Shown here one piece after another: positions 11,420 to 21,691 of a DNA stretch of 64,000 nucleotides. Position numbers and translations under genes: made by a program. Position 1 is the stretch's first letter, and each line of letters opens with the position of its first letter. This DNA comes from Macrotis lagotis (lineage: Eukaryota > Chordata > Mammalia > Peramelemorphia > Peramelidae): contig NC_133658.1 in NCBI RefSeq assembly GCF_037893015.1, forward strand, positions 289,297,719 through 289,361,718, read 5' to 3'. The notes beneath the pieces were generated by a model. It did no database searches. It worked only from the letters and a program-made list of their open reading frames with translations, and was not told the DNA's origin.

Positions 11420-11582
11420 CAACGGTCTTGTCTAGATGAAAAACACTTTAGTTTTGGAGTTGGAAAACACTGCTTAAATGTCTACTCTGTTGCAACTTCT
11501 CTGAGTCTCAGTTTTAACATTTGTAAAATAAGGTGGTTGGAATTAGATGATTTCTAACATTCCTTCCAGCTCTAAAGAAAGG
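11420..11582 (+). mobile_element. MIR
   Basis: 'TTTGGAGTTGGAAAACACTG', 'GAGTCTCAGTTTTAACATTT' and 'CATTCCTTCCAGCTCTAAAG'. Confidence 0.65.
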
Positions 11583-11752
11583 CACTGAAGCCAAAAGGTC
11601 ACTGGTCTTTTAACACTATCGAATAATATGAGGCTTTATATATATACCTTACTCCTTGTTGATGCATAAATTAAAAAACAATCAAGCATATTTATATATA
11701 TAACACATACAAGAGTTGATTAAAACATATATTTAACACAGCAAAACAGCAG

Positions 11753-11754
<2 letters not shown>

Positions 11755-11797
<43 letters not shown>
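11755..11797. repeat. (TA)n microsatellite
   Basis: About 21 uninterrupted TA units. It abuts the left arm of the perfect inverted repeat. Confidence 0.97.
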
Positions 11798-11799
<2 letters not shown>

Positions 11800-11985
11800 A
11801 TGAAGAATACAGGGGTATGTAAATTACAGAGCCCTATAAGATTTAATGGTGAGTTATCCTTAGTGATTTAATTTCACTAAAAGAGCCCTACTGGGTGTTC
11901 AGTTCTTAGACACATCACTTACTTTGCTCTGTCTTCACTTCTCTAGCCACAATTTTTCTCCTTTGACCAGTGAGAATAAATATAT
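11797..11985 (+). repeat. Left arm of a perfect 189-bp inverted repeat
   Basis: Checked base by base against the reverse complement of 12092-12280: all 189 positions agree. The right arm lies 106 bases away. The arms do not look like a known transposon terminus, and neither holds a SINE. Confidence 0.97.
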
Positions 11986-12091
11986 TTGTACTATTTCACT
12001 CACAAGGATTTGCAAAAGAGAACATTTTTATTACGATGAGGCATTGTATATACAATAGTATATATGTACAATAAATTATGTACAATAGTAT

Positions 12092-12280
12092 ATATATTTA
12101 TTCTCACTGGTCAAAGGAGAAAAATTGTGGCTAGAGAAGTGAAGACAGAGCAAAGTAAGTGATGTGTCTAAGAACTGAACACCCAGTAGGGCTCTTTTAG
12201 TGAAATTAAATCACTAAGGATAACTCACCATTAAATCTTATAGGGCTCTGTAATTTACATACCCCTGTATTCTTCATCCA
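12092..12280 (-). repeat. Right arm of a perfect 189-bp inverted repeat
   Basis: Exact reverse complement of 11797-11985. The spacer (11986-12091) is AT-rich, with repeated 'ACAATAGTATATAT' words. A transcript could fold into a long perfect hairpin. Confidence 0.97.
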
Positions 12281-12374
12281 GACTACACCCCCCATCTCCC
12301 CCCAAACCCTTTAGTTTATTAATCTTTAGTTATTCATTCTGAACTCAGGTCTCTGTAAGATCTTCCCCACTGAC

Positions 12375-12480
12375 AATATTCATTCAATCTATACATATTT
12401 ATTGCTAAGACAAGGTACTGTACTTGATGGGAGATACAGTTGTTTAAGATAATCTTTCCCTCATGGAGCTTATTGTTTAA
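12375..12480 (+). mobile_element. Old unassigned mammalian repeat fragment
   Basis: 'TCAATCTATACATATTTATT' and 'CCCTCATGGAGCTTATTGTT'. Confidence 0.5.
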
Positions 12481-12482
12481 TA

Positions 12483-12700
12483 GAGGAGAATGGAGTGCTG
12501 AGCCTGGAGTTAATAAGACATCTTCCTGAGTTCAAATCTGGCCTCAGACACTTAATCTTGATTAGCTCAGTTTCCCCATCTGTAAAATGATCCAGAGAAG
12601 GAAATGGCAAACCTCTTTCAATACCTTTGCCAAGAAACCTTAAAGGGGAATCACCAAAAGTCAGACAAGACTGAAAGGACTGAACAACAAAGAGGAAACA
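12483..12700 (+). mobile_element. MAR-type CORE-SINE
   Basis: SINE head, 'CAAATCTGGCCTCAGACACT', then the marsupial 3' extension 'AGAGAAGGAAATGGCAAACC' and 'AGTCAGACAAGACTGAAAGG'. Confidence 0.8.
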
Positions 12701-12789
12701 CATTCAGGATCAGTGATTTAATCAGTGAAGGAAGTCCTTCCTCAATCACTTGAATCCCAATTGGTTTCAAATTTAGGATATAATCTTAA

Positions 12790-12930
12790 ATAGTTGCTTT
12801 GAGACTCAAGAGAAATTAGGTTAAATGACTTTCCTGTGGTCTCACTGATAATGAATAATCCTGGTAGGATTTTCTTTTCAGTTTTACAGACTCAAAGTCT
12901 AGTCCTCTGCTACTATGCTTTGAGGCCTTT
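12790..12930 (-). mobile_element. MIR, antisense
   Basis: 'GGTTAAATGACTTTCCTGTG' with degenerate flanking MIR words. Confidence 0.5.
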
Positions 12931-12938
12931 CCTAGAAG

Positions 12939-12940
<2 letters not shown>

Positions 12941-12988
<48 letters not shown>
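12941..12988. repeat. (CA)n microsatellite
   Basis: About 24 CA units. The short ORFs read through it are artefacts of the repeat. Confidence 0.98.
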
Positions 12989-12990
<2 letters not shown>

Positions 12991-13379
12991 CCCCACCATA
13001 ATACCATGTGAAATATGCTAAGTGCTATAAGGAAAAATAAGGTCAATAGACTTGTCTGAAGCCATTTTTAGCCTTTTCTTTCCTGGGACAGCTAAGAGAG
13101 AGTTTGGAAAATAGCAGGTTTGAATAACTAAGACACTTTTTGTCCTAGATGAAGAGAAAAGTAAAACAAACCAACAAACAAATAGTTTCAACCATTCCCA
13201 TGTGTTTCCTTTACATCTCTCATCCTTTCTTCTGGTTCTTTCTTGGTCATTTCCAGTCCTTAAAAGTTTTTTCATATAATCATTGGCCTGAAATAGCCCT
13301 TCTACAATCACCAAACTCCTACACATTTTGTTGGATGAGTCAGGGCCCTGGTCCATTATACATATAAAGGTTACAAAGA

Positions 13380-13515
13380 AAACTATTTATAGAAATATAT
13401 ATTTCTAAACTAAAATATATTTTAAAATATTTAAATAATAGTAAATTTTAAATATTTAACATATTTCTAAACTAAATATATAGAAATAAATTTATCAAAA
13501 TATCAATAAAAAATC
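13380..13515. repeat. AT-rich low-complexity tract
   Basis: 'ATATTTCTAAACTAAA' recurs twice among A/T runs. Confidence 0.7.
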
Positions 13516-13544
13516 CAAGTTCACAGACCCTACATTAAGAACTC

Positions 13545-13705
13545 TTGATCTAATCCAAGTCCATCATTTTATAGATGAAGAAGCTGAGGCCTAGAGAAAG
13601 GAAGTACCACTTGCTGAAGATCTCCCCTATGTAGCAAGACACAGAGCTGGGACTCCAATTCAGGTCCTCTGAATCGAAATCCCAATATTCTTTTTGTCAC
13701 CTTTT
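13545..13705 (-). mobile_element. MIR, antisense
   Basis: 'TTTTATAGATGAAGAAGCTG' and 'GACACAGAGCTGGGACTCCA'. Confidence 0.65.
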
Positions 13706-13744
13706 CTCTAGCATTCACTTGGCAGTCTTTGCAAACCTTAAAAT

Positions 13745-14085
13745 TCCATTTAGTCATTCCTTGGAAATATTGCTAGTTTGGTTCCTGACCACTTCAATAA
13801 AGCGAATATTACAATAAAATGGATCACATGAGTTTTTCAGTTTCCCAGTACATGAAAAAGTTATTTTTACACTATACTTGATTCATTAAATATGTGATAG
13901 TATTATATCTAAAATGATGCATACCTTAATTAAAAATATTTTATTGCTAAAAATGCTAACCGTTATCTGAACCTTCTTAATTCTTAATTTTTTTTATGGT
14001 GGATGGCTGCTGTTTGATTGGATAATTGCTGTCTGATGTGGTTGCTGAAATTTAGAGTGACTAGAAATTTCTTAAAATAGAACAA
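13745..14085 (-). mobile_element. Tigger-like DNA transposon fragment
   Basis: 'CAATAAAGCGAATATTACAA', 'TTTCAGTTTCCCAGTACATG', 'TTTATTGCTAAAAATGCTAA' and 'AATTTCTTAAAATAGAACAA' match a mammal-wide DNA transposon that I believe is a TcMar-Tigger member. The strand is a guess. A SINE abuts its right end. Confidence 0.5.
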
Positions 14086-14086
14086 T

Positions 14087-14241
14087 ATGGGGCGGCTAGG
14101 TGGCGTAGTGGATAAAGTACCAGCCTTGGAGTCAGGAGTACCTGGGTTCAAATCTGGTCTCAGACACTTAATAATTGCCTAGCTGTGTGGCCTTGGGCAA
14201 ACCACTTAACCCCATTTACCTTGCAAAAACCTAAAAAAAAG
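14087..14241 (+). mobile_element. WSINE1-like SINE
   Basis: 'GGGCGGCTAGGTGGCGTAGT' head and 'TTTACCTTGCAAAAACC' tail. The target duplication is not clear. Confidence 0.92.
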
Positions 14242-14339
14242 GTAATTTCTTCAATGAATGATAAAGCAATAGACAATAAAATGAAGTATGCCTATATAAA
14301 TATTAGCTATTGTTATTGCTATTACACTTTGCATTATAG

Positions 14340-14450
14340 TATTATCTACCTATTTTCCCCCTCCTAAAGAATCAGAACTGTTATTTACCTTCCTATATTC
14401 CTCACAGTCTAGCACATGATCTGACATAGTTTTATACTTAATTAGTATTA
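14340..14450 (+). mobile_element. L2 3' end
   Basis: 'CTCCTAAAGAATCAGAACTG' followed by 'TCACAGTCTAGCACATGATC'. Confidence 0.5.
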
Positions 14451-14688
14451 TCTATTAATCACTCCAAACATAGTGGATTATTCCCTCATTCCAACCTCCA
14501 GCCCTGTGTTGTCCATCATTAAAGAGATCATTCACAGCATGTTTATTCTGGTTTGGGAAGGAGTAGGCATTGGGTTTAGTGGGGAGTAAAGTTGTAGGTG
14601 AGTATCAGATATCCTACATTTTATCTTTCAGCAAAATTGTGTATTACAAATACCTCTCTTCTAAATAAAAAGAAAGTTTAGCATGGCT

Positions 14689-14828
14689 TTTTTTTTTTTT
14701 AAGGTTTATGGGGTTAAGTGGCCACACAGCTACATAATCATTAAGTGTCTGAAGTAAGATTTGAACTCAGGTACTCCTGATTCCAGGCAGGGCTGCTGCT
14801 CTAGCCACTTAGGCACCTAGCCAGCCTG
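14689..14828 (-). mobile_element. WSINE1-like SINE, antisense, with deletions
   Basis: T run, 'AAGTGGCCACACAGCTACAT' (about ten bases missing before CACACAG) and 'TTAGGCACCTAGCCAGCC'. Confidence 0.85.
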
Positions 14829-14956
14829 AAAGATTAGAATGTTAAAGAACTTGATCATTACAACCACCATTCAATATAGCTACATATCTATTATTATTAA
14901 TTTTCCCTCTAGCCCCAGACCCTTTAGAACTTGGAGGAGTAGGTTCCCCAAGTCTT

Positions 14957-16209
14957 TTTTTTTTCAGAGATAATGAGCATTTTTATTTCTTTGTTCCACA
15001 AATAAACTGGCAAAATAGTTGTATCCTGTGGGCTAATCAAACAGACCAAATCCATATCTTCATCAGACTCTTCTGACTCTTCCTTGGCTTCCACCTTGGT
15101 TGGAGCGGTAGCAGATGGTGCAGCAGCAGCTAGAGCCGCAGCTACAGGGGCAGCCACTGCAAAGGCTGAAGGGTCGGCCAGGAAGGCCTTCACCTTTTTA
15201 GCAAGTGGGAAACTGTACTCAGTCTCCACAGCTATAGCCAAGACCTGCTTGTACCCAATGATGATAGAGTGGGGTACTGATGCAACAGTTGGGTAGCCAA
15301 TCTGCAGACAGACCCTGGCAACGTTACAGACACCCTCTAAGAAGCGAAGGTGCAAGGTCTCCTCTGTGATGTCCAGCAATTCAGGATTATAGATGCTTCC
15401 ATTTTCAAACACTTGCTGAATGATCAGCCCAAAGGAAAATGGGGAGATATTCAGCATGTTCAACAAGATGGCCTCACTGGCGCCCACTTTGTCTCCAGTC
15501 TTTTTTTTCTTTTAGGATTTTGCAAGGCAAATGGGGTTGAGTGGCTTGCCCAAGATAATTATTAAGTGTCTGAGCCCGGATTTGAACCCAGGTACTCCTG
15601 ACTCCAGGGCCAGTGCTTTATCTACTGAGCCACCTAGCCGCCCCTGTCTCCAGTCTTAATCAAAATTCACTCAAAATTTTAATGGTGCCCCTAGTAATCT
15701 TGGTGGTGATACCCAAAGTCTGGAAGAAGGAAGTCTCAGGACCCAGACCAGTGTTCTGGGCTGGCACCGTGACATCACATGGGGCAATGGTGCCAGCACA
15801 GGCAGCAGCTGGCACCTTATTGGCCAGAAGTATATCCCTAATCTCAGTCAGATCTTCCTTGTTGAACACAAAGCCCACATTCCCACGGATATGAGGCAGC
15901 AGTTTCTCCAGGCTAGGGTTATTCTCCAGCTGCCCACGAATGGCTTTGCGCATCATAGTGTTTTTTTCCCCATCAGCACTACAGCCTTCCCACAGAGGGA
16001 CATCCGGATCTGCGTCATCTGCTTGGAGCCCACATTGTCTGTTCCCACAATGAAGCATTTTGGATAATAATCCAAAAGTTGGATGATCTTGAGAAAATAA
16101 TTAAATTTCTGGGTAGCCCTGTCTTCCCTGGGCATCTCGAAGGTGCTTCAGGGATTGCCACTTGGGATTTAAAGATGATGTCACTCACACGAGGACGCCT
16201 GGAGAGAGC
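14957..16209 (-). pseudogene. RPLP0: RPLP0 processed pseudogene
   Basis: A dead retrocopy of the mRNA for ribosomal protein uL10 (P0), the scaffold of the large-subunit acidic stalk. Read on the minus strand, the copy starts near 16209 with leader sequence resembling the RPLP0 5' UTR. The initiator ATG is at 16133-16135, giving a start MPREDRAT. Later come [14 protein letters not shown], [10 protein letters not shown] and NISPFSFGL motifs. The conserved acidic end [10 protein letters not shown] is present, followed by a frameshift that destroys the usual GFGLFD tail. At least one more frameshift lies near 15966. No introns are present. A poly(A) remnant, seen as a T run at 14955-14964, and a perfect 13-bp TSD, TTCCCCAAGTCTT (14944-14956 and 16210-16222), prove L1-type retrotransposition. 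A later SINE at 15503-15644 splits the coding part. Nothing suggests function. Confidence 0.96.
15503..15644 (-). mobile_element. WSINE1-like SINE inside the RPLP0 pseudogene
   Basis: Flanked by a perfect 13-bp TSD, TGTCTCCAGTCTT (15490-15502, 15645-15657), which is itself duplicated RPLP0 coding sequence. The SINE is therefore younger than the pseudogene. Confidence 0.96.
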
Positions 16210-16264
16210 TTCCCCAAGTCTTGAAGTCTGAAAGTGTAAAAGACAAAAACTTTCCCTTATAATG

Positions 16265-16420
16265 AACTTATAATCAAATAAAGCATTTACTGAGTGCTAT
16301 TTGCAAAGCTTTATACTAAGCACAGAGAATGCAGAGTGAAAAGTCATATTGCCCCAGCTCTCTGGTAGTTCGCCTTCTTTTGGGGGAGACAACAACAGAT
16401 AAGGATAGTATCAGCTGCAA
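16265..16420 (+). mobile_element. Old unassigned mammalian repeat
   Basis: 'AAAGCATTTACTGAGTGCTA' and 'CTCTCTGGTAGTTCGCCTTC' in the usual order, rather diverged. Confidence 0.45.
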
Positions 16421-16424
16421 GTTA

Positions 16425-16890
16425 AATGGAGAAATCCCATGGTCCTTAGTAGGCAAGGCCAAAACCACAAGTGAATGCCTCTTTTTTAGTGTAATTATTT
16501 AATGTCACTAGTCTCGGGGCTCTGGAGTTCAAAGTCCTGGGCTGACCCCTTCAGGGGGATGTCCTTATAGCAAGAACAGAAAAGGGAGGGCAATGGGAGA
16601 TTCCATTACAAAGTCCCTCTTTCTTAATCTTGCTACTACCCTCATTCTTCACCTTCCTATTCTCCTCTTCTCTGTTCCTGTCATGTGTCCCCTTCCTCTC
16701 ACAACCTATCTAGACCTGCCAAGCTATTGTTTTGTTAAACCAGTGTCCCTTTTGGCTAAAGAAACTAACAGACCCCTTCTCCTAAACTAATCTGAAACTA
16801 TTCATCTCTAATTTGTCTCTTTTTCTTCGCTTGTCTTTGGCCAAGCTTATGGTAATTGTTCTCTCCTTAGGATCTTTGTTTCTCACAGAA
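16425..16890. other. No recognised feature
   Basis: Pyrimidine-rich near 16600-16830, with weak L2 flavour only. Confidence 0.4.
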
Positions 16891-16897
16891 TGTCTAG

Positions 16898-17174
16898 GAG
16901 GCAGCTAGGTGACACAGGAGATAGAGTTCTAGACTGGAAGTCAGTAAGATCTGAGCTCAAATTCCACCTAAGATGCTTAATAACTGTGTGATCCTGGCCA
17001 AATCACTTAACCTCTCCTGGTCTCAGTTTCTTCATCTGTAAAACAGAGATAATAATAGTACTTCCCCCTGGGATTGTTGTGAGGCCCAAATAAGATGATG
17101 ATGATGATGATGATGATGATAATAATAGTAAAGCATTTAACATAACACGGATACATAGTAAGCACTATATAAAA
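16898..17174 (+). mobile_element. MIR with (GAT)n expansion
   Basis: Long MIR copy: 'GAGGCAGCTAGGTGACACAG', 'CTCAGTTTCTTCATCTGTAA' and 'GATTGTTGTGAGGCCCAAAT'. The GAT run at about 17091-17120 grew inside it, and the MIR end 'ACATAGTAAGCACTATATAA' follows. Confidence 0.85.
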
Positions 17175-17325
17175 GTTAGTAGTAGTAGTAGTATTGATGT
17201 TAGTAATAGTAGTAGTTGTAGTTGTAGTATTGGTAGTGGTGGTGGTGGTGGTGGTGGTGGTGTGGTAGTAGTAGTAGTAGTGGTAGTAACAGTGGTAGTG
17301 GTGATGGTAATAGTAGAAGTAGCAG
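17175..17325. repeat. Compound TAG/TTG/GGT trinucleotide array
   Basis: About 150 bases of TAG, GTT, GGT and GTA units with no purine-pyrimidine break. It follows a MIR end and probably grew from it. The Thr/Pro-rich ORF read from it is an artefact. Confidence 0.95.
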
Positions 17326-17419
17326 TCCTCTGCCTTGAACCTAGCAGGGGCTTCATAAATGTTTCTTGGTTAAATGGCTGGATAATTACTATGGAACTTC
17401 ACTTAGCTTCAGTTCAGTG

Positions 17420-17700
17420 GCTTTTTCTCAGTCCTCAGTCTATAGTTATCAGCACTGATTGACCACTCCTTCTTGCTTTGACATGGTTCCTTTCCCAGCT
17501 ATTTGACCCTTTGCAGTTTCATCATCCAAATCTCTCTCCTGACCCCCTTATTATATCTAAGACCCCATCTTTCTTCTCTTTCTTTACTCATGGTGATCTT
17601 CTAGGGATTCAACTTCATTTCCATACACATTACTTACAAATCTACATATCTAATCTTCAGCTATCTCCTGAGCTGGAGTTCTTAATCTTCAAGGAACCAT
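17420..17700 (+). mobile_element. L2 ORF2 fragment
   Basis: 'TGACCACTCCTTCTTGCTTT', 'GATCTTCTAGGGATTCAACT' and 'CTATCTCCTGAGCTGGAGTT' match the L2 reverse-transcriptase region. Confidence 0.55.
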
Positions 17701-17701
17701 C

Positions 17702-17925
17702 AATAGCTAAATGACCCAGTGGATACAATGCCAGAGTCATAAAGACCTGAGTTCAAATTGAGCCTCAGACATTTATTAGCTGTGTGACCCTGAACAAGTC
17801 ACTTTACTATGTTTGCCTCAGTTTCTCATCTACAGAAGGAGCTGGAGAAAGAAATGGCAAACCACCTCCAGTATCTCTGCCAAGAAAATCCCAAATGATA
17901 TGATGAAGAGTTGGTCAACTTTTAA
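17702..17925 (+). mobile_element. MAR-type CORE-SINE
   Basis: 'GAGCCTCAGACATTTATTAG', 'GCTGGAGAAAGAAATGGCAA' and 'CCAGTATCTCTGCCAAGAAA'. Confidence 0.8.
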
Positions 17926-17934
17926 AATGTCAGT

Positions 17935-18300
17935 AGGTCAATAAGCACTTATTAAGCACTTACTATGAGTAGGCACTATGGTAAGTGCTGGGGACATGGT
18001 TGTTATTCAGAGTTTCAGTCCAACTCTTCCTGATGCCACAGACCATAACTGTCAATGGGTTTTCTTGGCAAAGATAATAGAGTGATTTGGCATTTCCTTT
18101 TCCAATGGATCCGGGGGATCTCTTTGTTAAGTAAATAAAGGTTATGTGACTAGCCCAGGATCACCCAGCAAGGAAGCGTCTGATCATTCAGGTCTTCCTG
18201 ATTCCAGGCAACCTATCCACTGAGCTACCAGTTGCCTTGCTAAGAATATAAAGAAAGGCAAAAGATAATTCCTGCCTTCAAGAAGTTCAAGGATGGATCC
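17935..18300 (+). mobile_element. Old unassigned repeat split by a SINE
   Basis: 'CTTATTAAGCACTTACTATG' and 'GGTAAGTGCTGGGGACATGG' lie left of the SINE. 'AATTCCTGCCTTCAAGAAGT' continues on its right. Confidence 0.6.
18000..18240 (-). mobile_element. MAR-type CORE-SINE, antisense, nested
   Basis: 'TTGTTATTCAGAGTTTCAGT' and 'GGGTTTTCTTGGCAAAGATA' form the reversed tail. 'CTATCCACTGAGCTACCAGT' is the reversed head. Confidence 0.8.
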
Positions 18301-18367
18301 TTAATAAATATTCTTTCCTTTCTCTAAATATCTTTCTCCTGTTATGAGGAATGCATCCTTTAGTTGT

Positions 18368-19045
18368 TAGAATTTGTCCTTTATGCTCAAAGAGAACCAA
18401 AATGATATCTCTAAGTTGGGGTCAAGATAAGTGTGTACAGCAATGGTTGATTGTCTCAATATGAGTTCAGGAAGTTCTACCATAGGTGGGAAACAGGTTG
18501 GCACCATTTGGGAAGAAGATGTACATCTCATGTAAATATGAATATAAAAATTTTGCTTTATTCACAGGGAAAGCACCTTATTTGATACAGGCATGCCTAG
18601 CTGGATCATCCTGTCTTTCATGTCTCATAATCAAAACAAACTTTTTCAGAGATAACTTGAGGGTGTCCTTGTGTCATTTCTTCTGACTATCATGTGAGCT
18701 CCTACTCTGCATGAGTTTTCTGTAAAATTTGGATAAACATAAGTTTGACATTCAAACAAAATAGCAAGCCCATCAGAATTACACTTTTACAGTAGAGTTT
18801 AAATGTTTGGCAATTCTGCTTAAGAAAAGATGTCAGCATACTTTATCTTTCCAGATGATCTTCAGAATCTTCCCAGAACTAGCCAAATGGCAGTTGTGCA
18901 TTTTTCTGGCATGGTCCTGGTGAGTTGTCTAGGTTTCAGAGGTATGTAACAATGAGGTCAGCACAATGACTGGAGATATTCAGTTTGATAGGCAACTAGA
19001 TGAACTACAGTTGTCTTATTTTGTTCCACCTGAGCTACTAGATTG
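18368..19045. mobile_element. Unassigned old LINE-like remnants
   Basis: Parts of 18368-18500 and 18860-19045 ('TTTCAGAGGTATGTAACAAT', 'GAGGTCAGCACAATGACTGG') resemble a mammalian repeat I know from other loci but cannot name. The middle is unassigned. Confidence 0.3.
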
Positions 19046-19079
19046 GCCTAGTCACTATAGAAAACCATTGCCCGGAGAT

Positions 19080-19285
19080 CCCATGGGCATCTAAAATTCA
19101 ACATGCCCAAAACATAACTTATTATCTATCCTCCTAAACCTACCTATTATCTTAATTTCTATGCTCTTGTTGAAGACACTACATTCTTCCAGTCACCCAG
19201 GTACAACTAAGGAGCCATCCTTAACTCTTTCCATTTTTTCATTCCTTATGCCTAATCAATTGCCAAATCCTCTGAATAGTCAAAA
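19080..19285 (+). mobile_element. L2 fragment
   Basis: 'CTTCCAGTCACCCAGGTACA' and 'AGCCATCCTTAACTCTTTCC', the same L2 segment as at 5920. Confidence 0.6.
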
Positions 19286-19289
19286 AAGG

Positions 19290-19435
19290 TCATGGCTTAT
19301 TATTATTCTCATTTTACAGTTGAGGAAACTGAGGCAGACAGAAGTTAAGTGACCTACACAAAATTATCCAGTTAGTAAATGTCTAAGACCAGATTTGAAC
19401 TCAAGTCTACCTGATTCCAGGCTTAGAGTAAAGAT
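19290..19435 (-). mobile_element. MIR, antisense
   Basis: 'TTTTACAGTTGAGGAAACTG' and 'TTTGAACTCAAGTCTACCTG'. Confidence 0.8.
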
Positions 19436-19706
19436 CATATATTTTGTTCATACTCATACTATTATAATAGATAATATTTACATAGTGCTTTAAGGTTTGC
19501 AAAACACTTTATGTAGTTAATTCATTTTAGATTTTAGGACCTCATAAGAAGCCTGTTGACTATTTTGGACACATTTCTAACAAGTCAGAATAACTAGTTT
19601 CTCAATGGAAATAAATTAAGCTCAATGAATTAAAAAAGGAATGTACAGAAAAAGGGATCTAGGAATCTATTTTGGAGGTTATTATAAAGTCCAAGGGAGG
19701 GATAAT

Positions 19707-19898
19707 TTTTATGTTGAGTCATTTCAGTTGTGTCCAACTCTTTTTTTTTTTTTTTGTTTTTGCATAGCAATGGAGTTAAGTGACTTGCCTAAGGCCACAC
19801 AGCTAGGTAATTATTAAGTGTCTGAGGTTGGATTTGAACTCAGGTACTCCTGACTCCAGGGCCAGTGCTCTATCCACTCCACCACCTAGTTGCCCCTA
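19707..19898 (-). mobile_element. Chimeric SINE (WSINE1-like plus MAR-type tail)
   Basis: On the minus strand a WSINE1-like body (19741-19898) runs through its A tract into 34 bases matching the MAR-type 3' end, 'GAGTTGGACACAACTGAAAT' (19707-19740). A perfect 11-bp TSD, GGAGGGATAAT (19696-19706, 19899-19909), encloses both parts, so they appear to have inserted as one unit. Confidence 0.8.
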
Positions 19899-20017
19899 GG
19901 AGGGATAATATGGACCTGAACTAGGGTAGTGGCATTGTGAGCAGAGAGAAGGGAAAGGATATAAGAGGTAATGGAGTAGAACCAATAAGACTTTAAAGAG
20001 CATTGATGTATATAAAA

Positions 20018-20262
20018 ACCAGGAGGTATAGTGGACAGAGTACTGGATCTTGAAGTCAGAATGATCTGAGTTCAAATTCTGTCTCAAATACATACTGGCT
20101 ATGTGACCTCCACCAGGTCACTTAACTTTTGTTTGCACTGGATTCCACATATGCAAAATCAGGGTAATAATAACCCCTCCCTCACAGAGTTATCATGAGG
20201 ATCACATGAAATAATATAAAGTGGTTTGCAAATCTTAGTTTTATATAAATATTGATAATAAA
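20018..20262 (+). mobile_element. MIR
   Basis: 'GTACTGGATCTTGAAGTCAG', 'GACCTCCACCAGGTCACTTA' and 'TATCATGAGGATCACATGAA'. Confidence 0.8.
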
Positions 20263-20264
20263 AT

Positions 20265-20595
20265 AGATTGCTGCATACAATGATAAACTTGAACCATCAA
20301 GTAAAAGTGACACTATTTTCAGTGTCTTTTATTTAGGAATTCAGGAAGTCTTAAGATAATTTAAAATAACTTTCATCTAAACTACCTAAATTTTTAAAAA
20401 GATTTTGGAATTCAGGATTCAGTTACCAGGAAGATTCACTTATCCAAAATTCTCTCCCTGCTAATAATGGCAAATGCTGAAGTTTTACTATATAATTAGA
20501 TTAGTACTGTTTTAAATTCTCTGTTCTCACATCTTAGAAAATATTTGTTCCTAACCATGTATCATACGTTACTATGTATTGTTGTCTTTGTTAAG
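20265..20595. other. No recognised feature
   Basis: AT-rich, no clear repeat. Confidence 0.4.
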
Positions 20596-20599
20596 CATT

Positions 20600-20710
20600 G
20601 TTCCCCTATAAAACTATTAACTTTATGAGGACAGGAACCCTATCCCTACCACCATTTGGCATTCTATGCATGCAATAAGTGCTTAATGAACATTTATTGA
20701 ATTGCTGGAT
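20600..20710 (+). mobile_element. L2 3' end
   Basis: 'ACTTTATGAGGACAGGAACC' and 'GTGCTTAATGAACATTTATT'. Confidence 0.6.
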
Positions 20711-20740
20711 CCATCCCTCAGTTCTGCCACAGTCTTTCCT

Positions 20741-20922
20741 TTTTGTTTTGTTTTTGTTTTGGTAAGGCAGTGGGGTTAAGTGACTTTCCCAAGGGCACAC
20801 AGGTAGGTAATTAAGGGTCTAAAGGAGGATTTGAACCCAGGTACTCTTGACTCCAGAGCCAATGTTCTATCTACTGCACCACCTAGCTGCCCCTTGAGTC
20901 ACTTAGCTGCCCCTATACTACT
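20741..20922 (-). mobile_element. WSINE1-like SINE with duplicated 5' head
   Basis: Antisense SINE whose head is followed by a second partial head ('ACTTAGCTGCCCCTATACTA', about 20895-20913). A 9-bp TSD, GTCTTTCCT (20732-20740, 20923-20931), includes both heads. Confidence 0.8.
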
Positions 20923-20934
20923 GTCTTTCCTAGA

Positions 20935-21690
20935 AGTTTCCTGTTCTCCAGTTGTCCTCATCCACTCTGCCTTAGAATTTAGTCTCACAGCTCACATTTC
21001 CTGGGGAAGCCCAGTACTAGGTCAGCCATCCAAAGGATTCCCAGGGCCTCAGCTCACTTTTGGAACAGGGGCAGCCTGTGTTTCGCTGGGAAGGCTAGAG
21101 TAGAGTGTGGCTTTTAAGTCCCCACTACAGGCATGCAGGACAGAGGTGACATGATTAGAAAGAGATGTTAAACATCCCATGAGACTTATGTCTAGCCAGG
21201 TTCTTGTGGGAGCTATTCAGGAGCTAGAATGAGGCACTCTTATGGGGGAATTTTGTGCTACTATGGCCCAGTAAAAATTTACAGGACATACATCAATTAG
21301 GCAATATCTAAATAGATTGCTATTGGAATGAAATGGAATAAAACTGACCTGTAAGAAATTAGGAATATGATGAGTGCAGAGAAGTATATTAAGTAGAAAC
21401 AGGAAAACAATGTATGCTGGTGATACCAAATTAAAATAGAAACAAGGGTTACTAATTCATATTAAAGGATTTTTCTGAGTTCATACTGACAGTTTTAAAA
21501 TGTAATATTTCTCTATGCATTTTTGTACTTTTATTTATTTTTCTAAATATTTTCCAATTATATTTTAATCTGGTTCTACAGCACTTGACCACGTTCAGGT
21601 CCACATGAGATCCACAGGAGGGTAGAGTACTTGGCATTCTGACTAGATAGACAATGACAACAATATAAATGGAAATAATAACAATAACAA
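20935..21690. other. No recognised gene
   Basis: 20935-21120 is GC-richer single-copy-looking sequence. The remainder is AT-rich. No exon-like structure was found. Confidence 0.4.
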
Positions 21691-21691
21691 C

